64,000 bases of DNA from Dyadobacter diqingensis (GCF_024220585.1 NZ_JAMXKF010000004.1:124001-188000), one strand, 5' to 3'; positions 17,265 to 26,955 are shown, numbered from the stretch's first letter. Program-made: numbers and translations. The notes: a model not told the origin generated them from the sequence alone.

Positions 17265-18734
17265 ATGAAATTGTTAAAAAAAATACTACCGCTGCTGGCA
17301 GCTATGTCAATGCTTACAAGTTGTGAGCAGTTTTTGGAGGAAAAGACATTCACCAATTTGAACGAATCGATCTTTCCGCGATCTGAGGGTGATCTACGGG
17401 TGTTATGTAACGGGTTATACAATATGTTCGAGGTGAACGAGCATTACGGCAGAAGCTACATTACGATCTCTGATGTGTTTTCTGATGAGATCACCACGAT
17501 CGCGTTAAGCGGTCCGAGGTTTGAGATGCAAAATGCCTTAATCACACCCGGGAATATTGAGCTTTCTATGGCCTGGTCCAGGAATTACACAATTATTTCC
17601 AGAGCAAATGTGATTGTAAAACAGGCTCCGACGGTGCCTATAACCGAGCAGAAAATACAGGCTTTTATCGCCGAAGCGAAATTCATTCGCGCGTTATGTT
17701 ATTTTGAGCTGGTCAAGTTTTTTGGTGATGTCCCGCTGGTGCTCGATCAGCCTACTTCTATCGATGATTTGCAGGCATTAAAGCCTTCCAGAACAGCCCA
17801 AAAGGAGATTTACAAGCAGTTGGTAGACGATCTCAGGTTTGCGTCTGAGTATTTGCCCAAAGAAAAAGCAATTCCGTCGACGTTGAAAGGTACACCGAGT
17901 GCCGGGGCTGCCACCTCCTTATTGGCAAAGGTGTATCTAACCCGGGCCTATTTGCCTTTTGCGGAGGCAAATGATTTTTCAGATGCCGCAGCTGCATGCA
18001 ATAAGGTTATTGCATCGGGTGACTACGACTTGTTTGCGAATTATCAGGATGTGTTCGACGTCAATAAGGAGAACGGAACTGAGCATATTTTTTCGATACA
18101 GTTTGATCAGGTACCCAACAGAACCAGCGGTATCACGGGCTTTTTGACCCCAGTGCAAGTTTATCCGCGGTCGTTTGGCGCTTTTCCGGCCGAGCGCAGA
18201 TTTTACGATGAATTCCCGGCAAATGATGTGGTTCGGAAAAAGTTTGTTTTTTATGATCGGGGTGTGGGGATCGGAGGTGGTAGTTACGATTTTATTTCAG
18301 CTCCGGCCACCAATCCATATTGTGCCAAATACCGTGACGACGTGCTTGCGCAAAACTCGTTTAACGACAGGTGCAACTACCTGATCCTGCGGTTTGCCGA
18401 TGTACTGCTGATGCAATCAGAAGCACTTAACAGGATCAACCCGACTGATCCATCCAGGTACACCGGGATTAATCGGGTAAGGGCAAGGGTTAATCTGCCG
18501 CCGCTTGCAGGGTTGAATCAGACCGCTTTTGAAAATGCCATTTTAGATGAGCGGCACTGGGAACTGTGTTTTGAGGGAAAACGGCGGGATGATATGGTCC
18601 GCATGGGAAAATTAGTAGCTATTCTGACGGCCAAAGGCAATACGAATATAAAGGAATTCCACCGGTACTATCCTGTCCCTCAATCTGAGATTGATCTAAA
18701 TCCCAACTTGTTGCCACAAAATCCAGGATACTAA
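17265..18734 (+). CDS. SusD-like glycan-binding lipoprotein
   Basis: Protein of 489 residues. ATG 17265 is preferred over TTG 17250 because it begins a lipoprotein leader (KLLKKILPLLAAMSMLTSC, lipobox Cys at 20). Typical SusD landmarks are present: AEAKFIRALCYFELVKFFGDVPLV near 135, RPS-type TPR segments, LADVLLMQSEALNRI (here FADVLLMQSEALNRI) near 385, LDERHWELCFEGKRRDDMVRMGKL near 430, and the closing YYPVPQSEIDLNPNLLPQNPGY. It would sit on the surface as the lid of the SusC barrel and bind oligosaccharides. Confidence 0.94.
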   Translation: MKLLKKILPLLAAMSMLTSCEQFLEEKTFTNLNESIFPRSEGDLRVLCNGLYNMFEVNEHYGRSYITISDVFSDEITTIALSGPRFEMQNALITPGNIELSMAWSRNYTIISRANVIVKQAPTVPITEQKIQAFIAEAKFIRALCYFELVKFFGDVPLVLDQPTSIDDLQALKPSRTAQKEIYKQLVDDLRFASEYLPKEKAIPSTLKGTPSAGAATSLLAKVYLTRAYLPFAEANDFSDAAAACNKVIASGDYDLFANYQDVFDVNKENGTEHIFSIQFDQVPNRTSGITGFLTPVQVYPRSFGAFPAERRFYDEFPANDVVRKKFVFYDRGVGIGGGSYDFISAPATNPYCAKYRDDVLAQNSFNDRCNYLILRFADVLLMQSEALNRINPTDPSRYTGINRVRARVNLPPLAGLNQTAFENAILDERHWELCFEGKRRDDMVRMGKLVAILTAKGNTNIKEFHRYYPVPQSEIDLNPNLLPQNPGY

Positions 18735-18850
18735 TCGCAATGACACCAACTTTTCGTCTCAGTGGAGCTGATTCCCTGGCAATTGGAATTACCATTTAAT
18801 TAGACAAAACAGTTGCAACGTTGATCGTGAAATGCTATAAAAAAATACAG

Positions 18851-20653
18851 ATGTACGCTTCTTGTTTAAAATTATTGATATTTTATTTCTTATTGGCATT
18901 TGCTTCTTGTTGGGGCAATTCGGCAAGTGCCCAGGAGCCGGTCAGACGGAGTGCCCGCCGAACGGTTCAATCTTATAAGAGAAAACCGGCTTCTGCAACG
19001 GCAAATTATCCCGATGATAAATTCATAGCAAAGGGAAAGATTCTGTTTCAAAAGAATTGCTCTTCATGTCACAACTTTTTGCAGAGGGGAATTGGTCCCA
19101 ATCTTGCCCATGTCACAGCTGAGGTTTCGCCGGATTGGTTGAAGAAGTTCATCAGCAATGCACCCGCCAGGATTAATCAAGGGGATGGACGGGCAGTCCG
19201 GCTATTGGAGGAGTATAAGCAGCTTATGCCAGCGTTCCCAACTTTGACCGAATTTGAGCTTAATGCTCTGCTGGCTTATTTACAGGCCAACCATAAACCA
19301 CAATCCCTCGCCCCTCAGCCCGGAACTTTGGGCGTCGGACTGAAAAATCCGGTGCCTGCCAAACCCATCCAATCGGGTTTAAAGCTCCGGCTCAGTGAAG
19401 TGCTTACAGCGCCAGCGACGGCCAAAGCCGCTCCCCGGGCACGGATTAACAAAATGGTAGTTTTGCCCGGATTGTCAGGCCAGGATCAACCTGACCGGGT
19501 ATTTATTCAGGATCTGAGGGGGACTCTCTATGAGCTGCTGGACAATAAACTGCGGATTTTCATGGATATCCGTAAACAATTGTCTGGGTTTGTTGATGCC
19601 CCCGGCCTGGGTACAGGTTTTGGAAGTGTTGCTTTTCATCCTGACTTTTATCAAAACGGGCTTTTTTACACTACGCACAATGAAAACGCGGGTGCGGCTC
19701 CCGCCGGTTTTACCTACCCGGATTCTATTCACGTCACTTTGCAGGGGGTAGTTACGGAATGGAAAATGCGTAGCCCGGCAGAGTCTATTTTTTCAGGAAC
19801 TCGTCGCGAGTTAATGCGCATCAATTTTGTCTCGGCTATTCATGGGCTTCAGGAAATCTCTTTCAATCCCATGGCGCGGCCAGGCAGCGATGACTATGGA
19901 CTTTTGTACATCGGGGTGGGTGACGGTGGTGCCACGGAAGAAGGCTACTATGGACTGTGCAAAGACGAAACTCAAATCTGGGGTTCGGTTGTCAGAATCG
20001 ATCCGCTGGGCACAAACATCGAGATGGGTAGTTATAAAATTCCTCCCGGCAATCCCTATGCAAATGACCAAAACCCGGCAACGCTTGGTGAAATTTTCTG
20101 CCGGGGGTTTCGGAACCCGAACCGCATTAGTTGGACTTACGACGGGAAGATGCTTATCACTGATATTGGACAGCACAATGCGGAGGAGGTTAATTTTGGC
20201 ATGAAAGGAGCTGACTACGGCTGGCCGGAAAGGGAAGGGACGTTCCGGATCAATCCCCGGGGTGACATGAGCATAGTTTATTCCCTGCCTGCCGACGATT
20301 CATTGACTACCTATTCTTATCCTGTAATTCAGTACGATCACGACGAAGGTAGTGCCATTTCCGGCGGTTTTGTGTATGATGGAACGTCATTGCCGGAGCT
20401 CAGGGGGAAATACATATTTGGCGATATCGTCAATGGACGTATATTTTTTGTCGACAATAAAGATTTAATGCCCGGTGTTCAGGCCACTATTCAGGAATTG
20501 GAACTGGAAGTTGACGGGCAGGTAACCAATTTTAAGACCCTGTGCGGCAGCGAAAAAACGGATCTGCGGTTTGGTATCGGGCTGCATAAGGAATTATATC
20601 TCTTCACAAAGTCCGACGGTAAAATCTACCAGGCAACAGCATGTAAACATTAA
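18851..20653 (+). CDS. Periplasmic cytochrome c - PQQ-type sugar dehydrogenase fusion
   Basis: Protein of 600 residues from ATG 18851 (in-frame TTG 18821 and GTG 18827 lie upstream; 18851 gives the cleanest signal peptide). Residues about 55-145 are a class I cytochrome c: CSSCH (Cys70, Cys73, His74) and a likely axial Met126 in LMPAF. Residues about 205-600 form a glucose/sorbosone dehydrogenase (PQQ-dependent beta-propeller): GLGTGFGSVAFHPDFYQNGLFYTTH, LLYIGVGDGGATEEGYYG, GFRNPNRISW, DIGQHNAEEVNFGMKGADYGWPEREG and SGGFVYDGTSLPELRGKYIFGDIV. Electrons from sugar oxidation would pass through PQQ to the haem. The haem domain is N-terminal. PQQ synthesis genes are not in the window. Confidence 0.88.
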   Translation: MYASCLKLLIFYFLLAFASCWGNSASAQEPVRRSARRTVQSYKRKPASATANYPDDKFIAKGKILFQKNCSSCHNFLQRGIGPNLAHVTAEVSPDWLKKFISNAPARINQGDGRAVRLLEEYKQLMPAFPTLTEFELNALLAYLQANHKPQSLAPQPGTLGVGLKNPVPAKPIQSGLKLRLSEVLTAPATAKAAPRARINKMVVLPGLSGQDQPDRVFIQDLRGTLYELLDNKLRIFMDIRKQLSGFVDAPGLGTGFGSVAFHPDFYQNGLFYTTHNENAGAAPAGFTYPDSIHVTLQGVVTEWKMRSPAESIFSGTRRELMRINFVSAIHGLQEISFNPMARPGSDDYGLLYIGVGDGGATEEGYYGLCKDETQIWGSVVRIDPLGTNIEMGSYKIPPGNPYANDQNPATLGEIFCRGFRNPNRISWTYDGKMLITDIGQHNAEEVNFGMKGADYGWPEREGTFRINPRGDMSIVYSLPADDSLTTYSYPVIQYDHDEGSAISGGFVYDGTSLPELRGKYIFGDIVNGRIFFVDNKDLMPGVQATIQELELEVDGQVTNFKTLCGSEKTDLRFGIGLHKELYLFTKSDGKIYQATACKH

Positions 20654-20669
20654 CTAACACTCATTGATC

Positions 20670-21596
20670 ATGACACTTTCAACCCGACGTTCATTTTTTA
20701 AATCTTCATTAGGCTTATTCGCGCTGGCTTTGCCTGAATGGTCGTTGCCCGCCCAGGCACTGGAATGTATTGTCCGGCCTCCAAAACTATCATTTTCTAC
20801 GCTCGGATCTCCTGCCTGGTCACTGGCTACCATCCTGAAAACAGCAGTGGAAAATGGATATCAGGGTGTGGAGCTTCGAGGGCTGCAAAATGAAATGGAT
20901 TTGACCAAATGCCCTGAATTTAGTAGTGCTGAACGCGCCGCTCAGACCCGAAAGTTGTTTGCTGATCAGGGAGTTCAGATTATCAACCTAGGTTCGTCAG
21001 CCCAGCTACACCATGCCGATATTGCCAAAAGACGACAGAACATCGCCGAAGCTCAGCGATTTATTGATCTGGCTCAGCAACTTGGCTGCCCTTATGTGCG
21101 CGTGTTCCCCGACCAGTTACCTGCTGACCAGCCGCGTGAACACACGATCAGGCTTATTAGCGAAGGTTTACTGGAATTGGGTGACTATGCCAAAAAACGT
21201 TCTGTTACGGTTCTGCTTGAATCGCACGGGGAGTTAACCCGGAGCGATTTACTGATCCAGATTATGACTGCTGCTGAACACTCGAATGTCGGTCTGATCT
21301 GGGATGTGTTCAACATGTGGATAGACAGCCACGAAAATGTTGTCGACGTATACCGGAAGTTGAAGAAGTATATTCGTCATACGCATATAAAAGACGGTAT
21401 AAATGAAAATGGCAAACACCGCTACACACTGATCGGGCAGGGGCAGGCACCGCTTCACGAAGCCATTAAGGCCTTGGTGGATGGAGGTTATCAGGGTTTT
21501 TACAGCTTTGAGTGGGAAAAGCGGTGGCACCCCGAACTTGAAGAGCCAGAAGTGGCCATGGCGCATTACCCGACTGCGATCAAGGCTTATTTTTAA
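20670..21596 (+). CDS. Tat-signalled sugar phosphate isomerase/epimerase-like TIM barrel
   Basis: Protein of 308 residues; ATG 20670 chosen over TTG 20664. The leader is Tat-like (STRRSFFKSSLGLFALALPEW). The xylose-isomerase-like TIM barrel shows KLSFSTLGSPAWSLATILKTAVENGYQGVELRG, IDLAQQLGCPYVRVFPDQ, VTVLLESHGELTRSD, VGLIWDVFN and IRHTHIKDGINENGKHRYTLIGQGQAPLHEAIKALVDGGYQGFYSFEWEKRWHPELEEP. Glu, Asp, His and Glu in these segments are the usual metal ligands. It begins 16 bp after the dehydrogenase. It may isomerise or epimerise the sugar released by the locus in the periplasm; its substrate cannot be told from sequence. Confidence 0.85.
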   Translation: MTLSTRRSFFKSSLGLFALALPEWSLPAQALECIVRPPKLSFSTLGSPAWSLATILKTAVENGYQGVELRGLQNEMDLTKCPEFSSAERAAQTRKLFADQGVQIINLGSSAQLHHADIAKRRQNIAEAQRFIDLAQQLGCPYVRVFPDQLPADQPREHTIRLISEGLLELGDYAKKRSVTVLLESHGELTRSDLLIQIMTAAEHSNVGLIWDVFNMWIDSHENVVDVYRKLKKYIRHTHIKDGINENGKHRYTLIGQGQAPLHEAIKALVDGGYQGFYSFEWEKRWHPELEEPEVAMAHYPTAIKAYF

Positions 21597-21630
21597 AAAT
21601 GCAAACAAATACACAACCATTTCAGCCAGA

Positions 21631-24018
21631 ATGAAACAAGTGATCAGTCTATTCTCGTTCGTTACTTTTTGGGCAATAATGCTTCCGATGCCGGCATACG
21701 GTGCTAGTTCCAAAAAAATTTGCTCCCCGTTCTGTACGCCAATTTTGGCTTCGGATACCAATCAAATTTTGTCCGTTGTGTATCCTGCCCTAACCAAACG
21801 GGAAGGATTAGGCTTGCATTTACCCAAGCCGCCTGTGCAGCACCCGCGGCTTTATCTGACCGGCAAAGATATTCCCGGATTAAAAGAAAAGACTGCCAGT
21901 CCATTACTTAGGGATTGCTGGAACAAAATTGTTGATGCAGCCGCTTTCAGCACCGACGGCTACCTGCCTCTGACTGGTCAGACGCACAATAATAATATAG
22001 CGGTAAGTAATGCCATTGAAGCAAAGGCACTCATGTATGTGCTGAATAAACAGGCAGACCTGGGTCGGGATGCTGTTGATGCCGTATTGCATTATTACGC
22101 AACACTAAAGATCAGCCCGGATCGTCCGGATGTGACACGGGAAGTAGGCCGTGCAATTGTAACCGGGTCAATGGTTTACGACTGGTGTTACGATTTGCTA
22201 ACGGACGCCGAGAAAACCACCCTTATTGGCCGCATGGAAACACTGGCTACAGCCATGGAAATTGGATGGCCTCAGATCAAAGGCAGTTCGCTGACGGGTC
22301 ACACAGTCGAAGCACAGTTATCCAGGGATATGCTTTCGTTAGCCATTGCTACCTATAACGAAAATCCAAATATTTATAACCGGGTGGCAGGCCGCATCTT
22401 CGCCGAATTTGTCCCGGCCCGCCGTTTTTACTACCCTGCCGGATACCACCACCAAGGGAGTGCTTATGGCGCGTATCGTTTTAGTTGGGAGATGTATGCC
22501 ACGTTTATCTTCGATCGGATGGGTTACCCGGATTTGTATGGAAAGGAGCAAAAAAAAGTGCCCTATTACTTTATCTACGCCCGGCGGCCCGACGGGCAAT
22601 TGTTACGGAATGGCGACGATTATAATGAACATTCGCACCGGTTTGGCAAATGGTGGCAATTAGGTCAGAGTGCGATGTTTTTAGCAGGCAGCTATCACAA
22701 TGATCCCGTCATGCTAGCCGAAGCGCTCAAAGAACGCACCATAGGTGAATCCCGTGACTACCTTTTTGAGTTTCTTTTTTCTAATAAGAAAGCCATTAGC
22801 GCAGCTAATAAGACATCGCTTCCACTCACAAATTACTTTGCCCCTCCGTTTGGGGCAATGATTGCCAGAACCGGCTGGGAAGACGGGTTAAAATCCCCCA
22901 GTGTCGTAGCTGAAATGAAAGTGCAAACTTACAATTTTGTTAACCATCAGCATTTGGATGCAGGCAGTTTTCAGCTCTACTACAAAGGCCCGATGGCGGT
23001 CCAGTCCGGGGTATATCAAGGTATAAATGGCACGTATGGCGATGAACATTTTAAAAACTATGCCCAACGATCCATTGCCCATAATACCCTGCTGGTTTAC
23101 GATCCGAATGAGAAATTTACCTGGCATTCAAAAGCAGTTCGCAATGACGGCGGTCAACGTTACCCTAATGATGCCCATGAACCCGACACGCTAAATGAAG
23201 TAATCGGACGGGGCTACAAAACCGGGCAGGTACTGGCACACGCGGTCGGGCCAGACCCCGTGAAGCCAGAGTTTTCCTACTTAAAAGGGGAATTGGCCGA
23301 AGCGTATTCGGACAAGGTGAAAAGCTTCAAAAGATCATTTGTGTTTCTGAATTTTAACGAACCTGCAATCCCCGCTGCACTAATTGTTTTTGACCAAGTT
23401 AGCGTTTCTGACCCGGATTTTAGAAAATACTGGTTGCTGCATACGGTGGAAGAGCCGATGATTGAAGGAATACGTACTACCGTAAAGCGGACCGGGAGGG
23501 GTTATGGCGGAAAAATGATTAATACAACCTTGCTTCCTATGGCAAATGATCTGACTATTGATAAGATAGGAGGGCCAGGAAAGGAGTACGATGTATTTGG
23601 CGTTAACTATCCGCAGGCTGTCAATCCATCGACGAGTTCAGCAGACAGTACAGTCTGGCGCATACAGGTCCGACCTAAAAAGTCAGCAGCCGAAAACTCA
23701 TTTTTGAATGTCATGCAGGTGATGGATATACATAATACATCCCCAGTAGACAAATTGCCTAAGTTGGTAGAAACAGAGGAGTTTATCGGAACAAGAATAG
23801 GTGACAGGGTGGTATTATTTAGCAAAAACGGACGGCTCGTCGGCGAGCAATTTCATCTGAAAATAACCGGAAAGGGTGTAGTAAAGGTATTGATTGCCGA
23901 TGTGCAGGAAGGTGATTGGAAAGTCAGTTCAAAAAATAGCAATAATCAAATCAAAAGTGTTTCGCAAGTATTATACCTGACACTTGACGCAGGAGATTAT
24001 ACATTTTCAAGAAAGTGA
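21631..24018 (+). CDS. Heparinase II/III-family polysaccharide lyase
   Basis: Protein of 795 residues. The frame is open upstream into the isomerase gene, but ATG 21631 starts a clear signal peptide (KQVISLFSFVTFWAIMLPMPAYGA). The N-terminal toroid (about 65-400) starts with HPRLYLTGKDIPGLKEK and has the family's helical repeats. The C-terminal Hepar_II_III beta-sandwich (about 420-790) begins FGAMIARTGWEDG and includes VNHQHLDAGSFQLYYKGPMAVQSGVYQG and HNTLLVYDPNE. The H-x-H-x-D-A-G-S-F motif is the diagnostic catalytic/metal segment. Family members cleave heparin-like polymers, alginate or ulvan-type uronans. It is the last gene of the sigma-FecR-SusCD locus and is followed by a strong terminator. 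Confidence 0.88.
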   Translation: MKQVISLFSFVTFWAIMLPMPAYGASSKKICSPFCTPILASDTNQILSVVYPALTKREGLGLHLPKPPVQHPRLYLTGKDIPGLKEKTASPLLRDCWNKIVDAAAFSTDGYLPLTGQTHNNNIAVSNAIEAKALMYVLNKQADLGRDAVDAVLHYYATLKISPDRPDVTREVGRAIVTGSMVYDWCYDLLTDAEKTTLIGRMETLATAMEIGWPQIKGSSLTGHTVEAQLSRDMLSLAIATYNENPNIYNRVAGRIFAEFVPARRFYYPAGYHHQGSAYGAYRFSWEMYATFIFDRMGYPDLYGKEQKKVPYYFIYARRPDGQLLRNGDDYNEHSHRFGKWWQLGQSAMFLAGSYHNDPVMLAEALKERTIGESRDYLFEFLFSNKKAISAANKTSLPLTNYFAPPFGAMIARTGWEDGLKSPSVVAEMKVQTYNFVNHQHLDAGSFQLYYKGPMAVQSGVYQGINGTYGDEHFKNYAQRSIAHNTLLVYDPNEKFTWHSKAVRNDGGQRYPNDAHEPDTLNEVIGRGYKTGQVLAHAVGPDPVKPEFSYLKGELAEAYSDKVKSFKRSFVFLNFNEPAIPAALIVFDQVSVSDPDFRKYWLLHTVEEPMIEGIRTTVKRTGRGYGGKMINTTLLPMANDLTIDKIGGPGKEYDVFGVNYPQAVNPSTSSADSTVWRIQVRPKKSAAENSFLNVMQVMDIHNTSPVDKLPKLVETEEFIGTRIGDRVVLFSKNGRLVGEQFHLKITGKGVVKVLIADVQEGDWKVSSKNSNNQIKSVSQVLYLTLDAGDYTFSRK

Positions 24019-24060
24019 ACGGATATTTTATCGCCGGGTTGTGGTTAAAAAATCGTGTAA

Positions 24061-24246
24061 TTGGAATACCCATTATACATTTGGACTGAAAACCAGATTG
24101 GTTTTTCAAAGATAGGTCAATTGCCAAAAGGTGTAAGAATCAACCTTATGAATGGGAAGCAAGTTGCATTTGTAAGATCCAATAGCAGTTTACGACTTAA
24201 CCAATCCTTAACGACCCAAATTTCTTCAAATGATCAAAACCGGTGA
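24061..24246 (+). pseudogene. Small orphan frame, possibly a gene remnant
   Basis: A 61-codon frame with only a TTG start, lying directly after an in-frame stop. It encodes LPKGVRINLMNGKQVAFVRS and a short tail, which faintly resemble the C-terminal strands of a secreted glycosidase. There is no leader and no domain. It lies between the lyase gene and its terminator. I list it as a possible fragment only. Confidence 0.2.
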
Positions 24247-24300
24247 ACCAGTCAGATTTTACCCGCCAAATTAACATTCAGTAAGTATCAGATTTCGGCG

Positions 24301-24340
24301 ACCGGGTTATGCTTGAAAAAAGCGTAACCCGGTGTTTTTT
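24301..24340 (+). terminator. Strong intrinsic terminator of the SusCD-1/lyase operon
   Basis: ACCGGGTTATGCTT (24301-24314) pairs with AAGCGTAACCCGGT (24320-24333), a 14-bp stem with one G-T wobble, and is followed by G and six T (24335-24340). It marks the end of the operon that begins at 12069 or 13773. Confidence 0.85.
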
Positions 24341-24779
24341 CGATGACAAAAAAATGGCTTTATACTCCTGAAATAGGTTCCGGAATTTGTTAGAAATAAT
24401 AAAATTCACATATAATGGCCTGGTGAAAAAATAAATTTTCGGAGGTTATGCAGGATTTTTTTTAAAATATAAAGACGATGCTTGCGAACGGTTAATAGAT
24501 CAGACTGTGAAATGTTCTCTATTGTAATGTGTTGTAAATAAGTAACTTATGGTTATTTGATTCTTCTGATTTACTTAACGGCGATTTAGATATTGAGATG
24601 AAAACCGTGTATGAGAGTCTTGAACCCTAATTGCGTTAAATAAAAAAAGATCAAGCCGGTAGGTTTGATATAGAAATTTTTTGTAGAATTGTTGTGTCGT
24701 ATAACAGCTACGTATTCAATTAGTTGCTATATCGACTACTTATCGTAACCTTTAAAAACTATACTTTACTCGCACTTTG
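24341..24779. other. AT-rich leader region, no gene
   Basis: About 440 bp without a credible frame. It is strongly A/T-rich and must hold the promoter of the surface-protein gene at 24780; I could not single out a convincing -33/-7 pair. Confidence 0.5.
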
Positions 24780-26573
24780 ATGAACAAATTAATTCTACAA
24801 GCAGCTCTTGGATTTCTTGCGAGCGGCCTCTTTCAACAAGCGAAAGCGCAGGTTGGCGTTGGTACGCTGACACCGGACGCGAGCGCACAGCTCGACGTAA
24901 AATCTGACACAAAAGGCGTACTCGTGCCGCGAATGACCTCCGCCCTTCGGACAGCCATTGTAAGGCCGGCAGACGGGTTGCTGGTTTATGACACGAACAC
25001 AAAAGGTTTTTGGTATTTTAAAAGCGGAACCGGTTGGGCGAAGATTGATGATGCGACACTCGCATTGCCTTACGCGGGCAGCGGAACGAATGCGGCCCCT
25101 CTATTTTCTATGACCAATCAGGGAGCAGGTGCTGCATTACAGGGCGTGGCGGCCGGTACCGGAGCAGCTGGCCTGTTTAAAAACACGAATGCCACAAATA
25201 CGGACGGCAACGTCTTAACCGTTGAAACCAATGGGAATGGGAATATTCCTGACAACAAACTGGGGAATGCCGGCTCCTTTCTGGTGAATAATAACAGCAG
25301 TGTAAGCGCAGCCGTGCGGGGAGAGGTGAATACTATATTCGGTAACTTTGGTGCGGCGGGTTTGTTTGGGATTACTTCGGGTACTGGTGGGTTTGGAGGC
25401 TTGTTCCACGCCTCTAACACGACGGGTAATGGCCGGGCTCTGGTGGCAATATCGGACGGCAACGGCAACGCCATTACCGCCAACGCTGCAAAAGCTGGCA
25501 ATGGCATCGAAACGAACATTGATGGCAGTGGTAATGCGTTGTATGCCTGGGTGCCCAGCTTTGCGACAGGCCGTGCAGGACGGTTTGAAAATTTTAATGA
25601 AGACAATGAAACTGATTTGCTCACCGCGAAGACGGTAGGAAACGGAATTGCCGGTAACTTCCTTGTTGACCGGACAACAGGCACCTCTCCGGCGGTAAGA
25701 GGAGAAGTAAATTCAATATTTGCCAACTTCGGAACAGCGGGCGTGATGGGCATATCTTCCGGCACGGGTGGTTATGCAGGCCTGTTCTATTCGTCCAATG
25801 CTGCCGGTAATGGTCCCGCGCTGTTGGCCTTAACAGAAGGGAATGGAAATGGCCTCACTGCAAATGCCGGCCGCAACGGGGATGGCGTTGAAGCCACTGC
25901 GGACGGGGACGGTAATGCGATTTATGGCTGGACACCAAATTTTGGCACTGGTAGAGCGGCACGGTTTTCTAACTTCAACACAGCTAACGTAAATCCTACG
26001 GTTCACGTTACCAACTCGGGACCGGGAAGCGCGCTGTTGGTCAACCACACCGGTGCTAGCGGTAACCTGGCGACGTTGCAAAGCGCAGGAGTCAACGTAG
26101 CGCGCATCAACAAAGCAGGAAGGGGCTTTTTTAACGGAGGTACACAGAACAGCGGGGCCGATATCGCAGAAGCATTCGACGTGATCAGTGATGTTTCGGA
26201 ATATGAGCCCGGTGATGTGTTAAGCATTGCAACCTCCAAAGACCGCACCATCGAAAAAAGTGCTGGCGCTTATTCCTCTCTGGTATTGGGTGTATACGCT
26301 ACCAAGCCCGGTGTGTTGCTGACCGAGGAAAACATTGACAGCGATCTGACCGGGAAAGTGCCTATGGGTGTAGTGGGCGTGATTCCTACCAAAGTATGCC
26401 CGGAAGGTGGAGCGATTCAGCGGGGTGATTTGCTGGTTACTTCTTCTATACCCGGTGTTGCCATGAAAGCCGATAAGGCAAAGGTAGAAGCAGGACAAGT
26501 TCTTGGTAAAGCCTTGCAGAATTTCGAGGGCGACGGAGTTGGTAAAATCAATGTGTTTGTTAATGTTAAATAA
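24780..26573 (+). CDS. Repeat-rich surface protein, tail-fibre-like
   Basis: Protein of 597 residues, ATG 24780. The signal peptide ends QAKAQ. The mature N-terminus (VGVGTLTPDASAQLDVKSDTKGVLVPRM, then GLLVYDTNTKGFWYF) is the module found in many Bacteroidota secreted tail-fibre-like proteins. A Gly/Asn-rich beta-structured body follows. It contains two tandem units of about 127 residues starting AVRGEVNTIFGNFG (nt 25311) and AVRGEVNSIFANFG (nt 25692). The C-terminal 130 residues (DVSEYEPGDVLSIATSKDRTIEKS to KINVFVNVK) resemble the head domain that closes such fibres (peptidase_G2-like in appearance). A structural adhesin is the likeliest role. It is followed 22 bp later by a small partner gene. 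Confidence 0.75.
   Translation: MNKLILQAALGFLASGLFQQAKAQVGVGTLTPDASAQLDVKSDTKGVLVPRMTSALRTAIVRPADGLLVYDTNTKGFWYFKSGTGWAKIDDATLALPYAGSGTNAAPLFSMTNQGAGAALQGVAAGTGAAGLFKNTNATNTDGNVLTVETNGNGNIPDNKLGNAGSFLVNNNSSVSAAVRGEVNTIFGNFGAAGLFGITSGTGGFGGLFHASNTTGNGRALVAISDGNGNAITANAAKAGNGIETNIDGSGNALYAWVPSFATGRAGRFENFNEDNETDLLTAKTVGNGIAGNFLVDRTTGTSPAVRGEVNSIFANFGTAGVMGISSGTGGYAGLFYSSNAAGNGPALLALTEGNGNGLTANAGRNGDGVEATADGDGNAIYGWTPNFGTGRAARFSNFNTANVNPTVHVTNSGPGSALLVNHTGASGNLATLQSAGVNVARINKAGRGFFNGGTQNSGADIAEAFDVISDVSEYEPGDVLSIATSKDRTIEKSAGAYSSLVLGVYATKPGVLLTEENIDSDLTGKVPMGVVGVIPTKVCPEGGAIQRGDLLVTSSIPGVAMKADKAKVEAGQVLGKALQNFEGDGVGKINVFVNVK
25311..26072 (+). repeat. Two tandem 381-bp coding repeats
   Basis: Unit 1 begins at 25311 and unit 2 at 25692, both inside the surface-protein gene. 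The encoded units share AVRGEVN(T/S)IF(G/A)NFG, I(T/S)SGTGG, AGNG, and (Y)(A/G)W(V/T)P(S/N)F(A/G)TGRA(G/A)RF. They have diverged enough to show an old duplication. Confidence 0.7.
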
Positions 26574-26595
26574 AAACGTCAATCCATCACGTATT

Positions 26596-26955
26596 ATGAA
26601 ATGCTATCTGATCATTGCCATCATAGCTTTAACAGGCATAACGGCAAAAGCCCAAAACCGTTTCAATACCAATGAAAGTATCGCCAGCCAGATAAAAAAC
26701 GGAACAGCGCCCGGCCTATTGTTTAGCGAGCCCGCTCCTGCAAAAAAAGAAAGTGTGACGGACCCCGTAAATAAGGAAAGCCTTGGCAAGCAGATCCGCA
26801 GCAATACCATGCCCGGTTTGTTGTACAAGACAACCACTGCAAAATCTCAAACAGACTTGAATATACAAGCTAAACCCGAGGTGCCGTTGGTTAACGATAA
26901 GGCTACGGATAACCAAAGCCGCCTTAAAAGTAGTAGTCCGAAAACTGATCAATAA
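26596..26955 (+). CDS. Small secreted protein with an internal 17-residue repeat
   Basis: Protein of 119 residues from ATG 26596, with a signal peptide ending ITAKAQ. I do not recognise the family. The sequence ESIASQIKNGTAPGLLF (27-43) is repeated as ESLGKQIRSNTMPGLLY (61-77). The rest is polar and low in hydrophobic residues (Lys, Ser, Thr, Asp), so it is probably disordered, with the two repeats as short binding motifs. It lies 22 bp after the fibre-like gene and before a shared terminator, so it is probably that protein's partner or anchor. Confidence 0.65.
   Translation: MKCYLIIAIIALTGITAKAQNRFNTNESIASQIKNGTAPGLLFSEPAPAKKESVTDPVNKESLGKQIRSNTMPGLLYKTTTAKSQTDLNIQAKPEVPLVNDKATDNQSRLKSSSPKTDQ

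Noticed and set aside
25118..25765. 215-codon open frame on the minus strand
   Set aside because: It lies fully inside the repeat-rich fibre gene, is rich in Pro/Ala/Thr as expected of an antisense shadow, and has no domain or leader.
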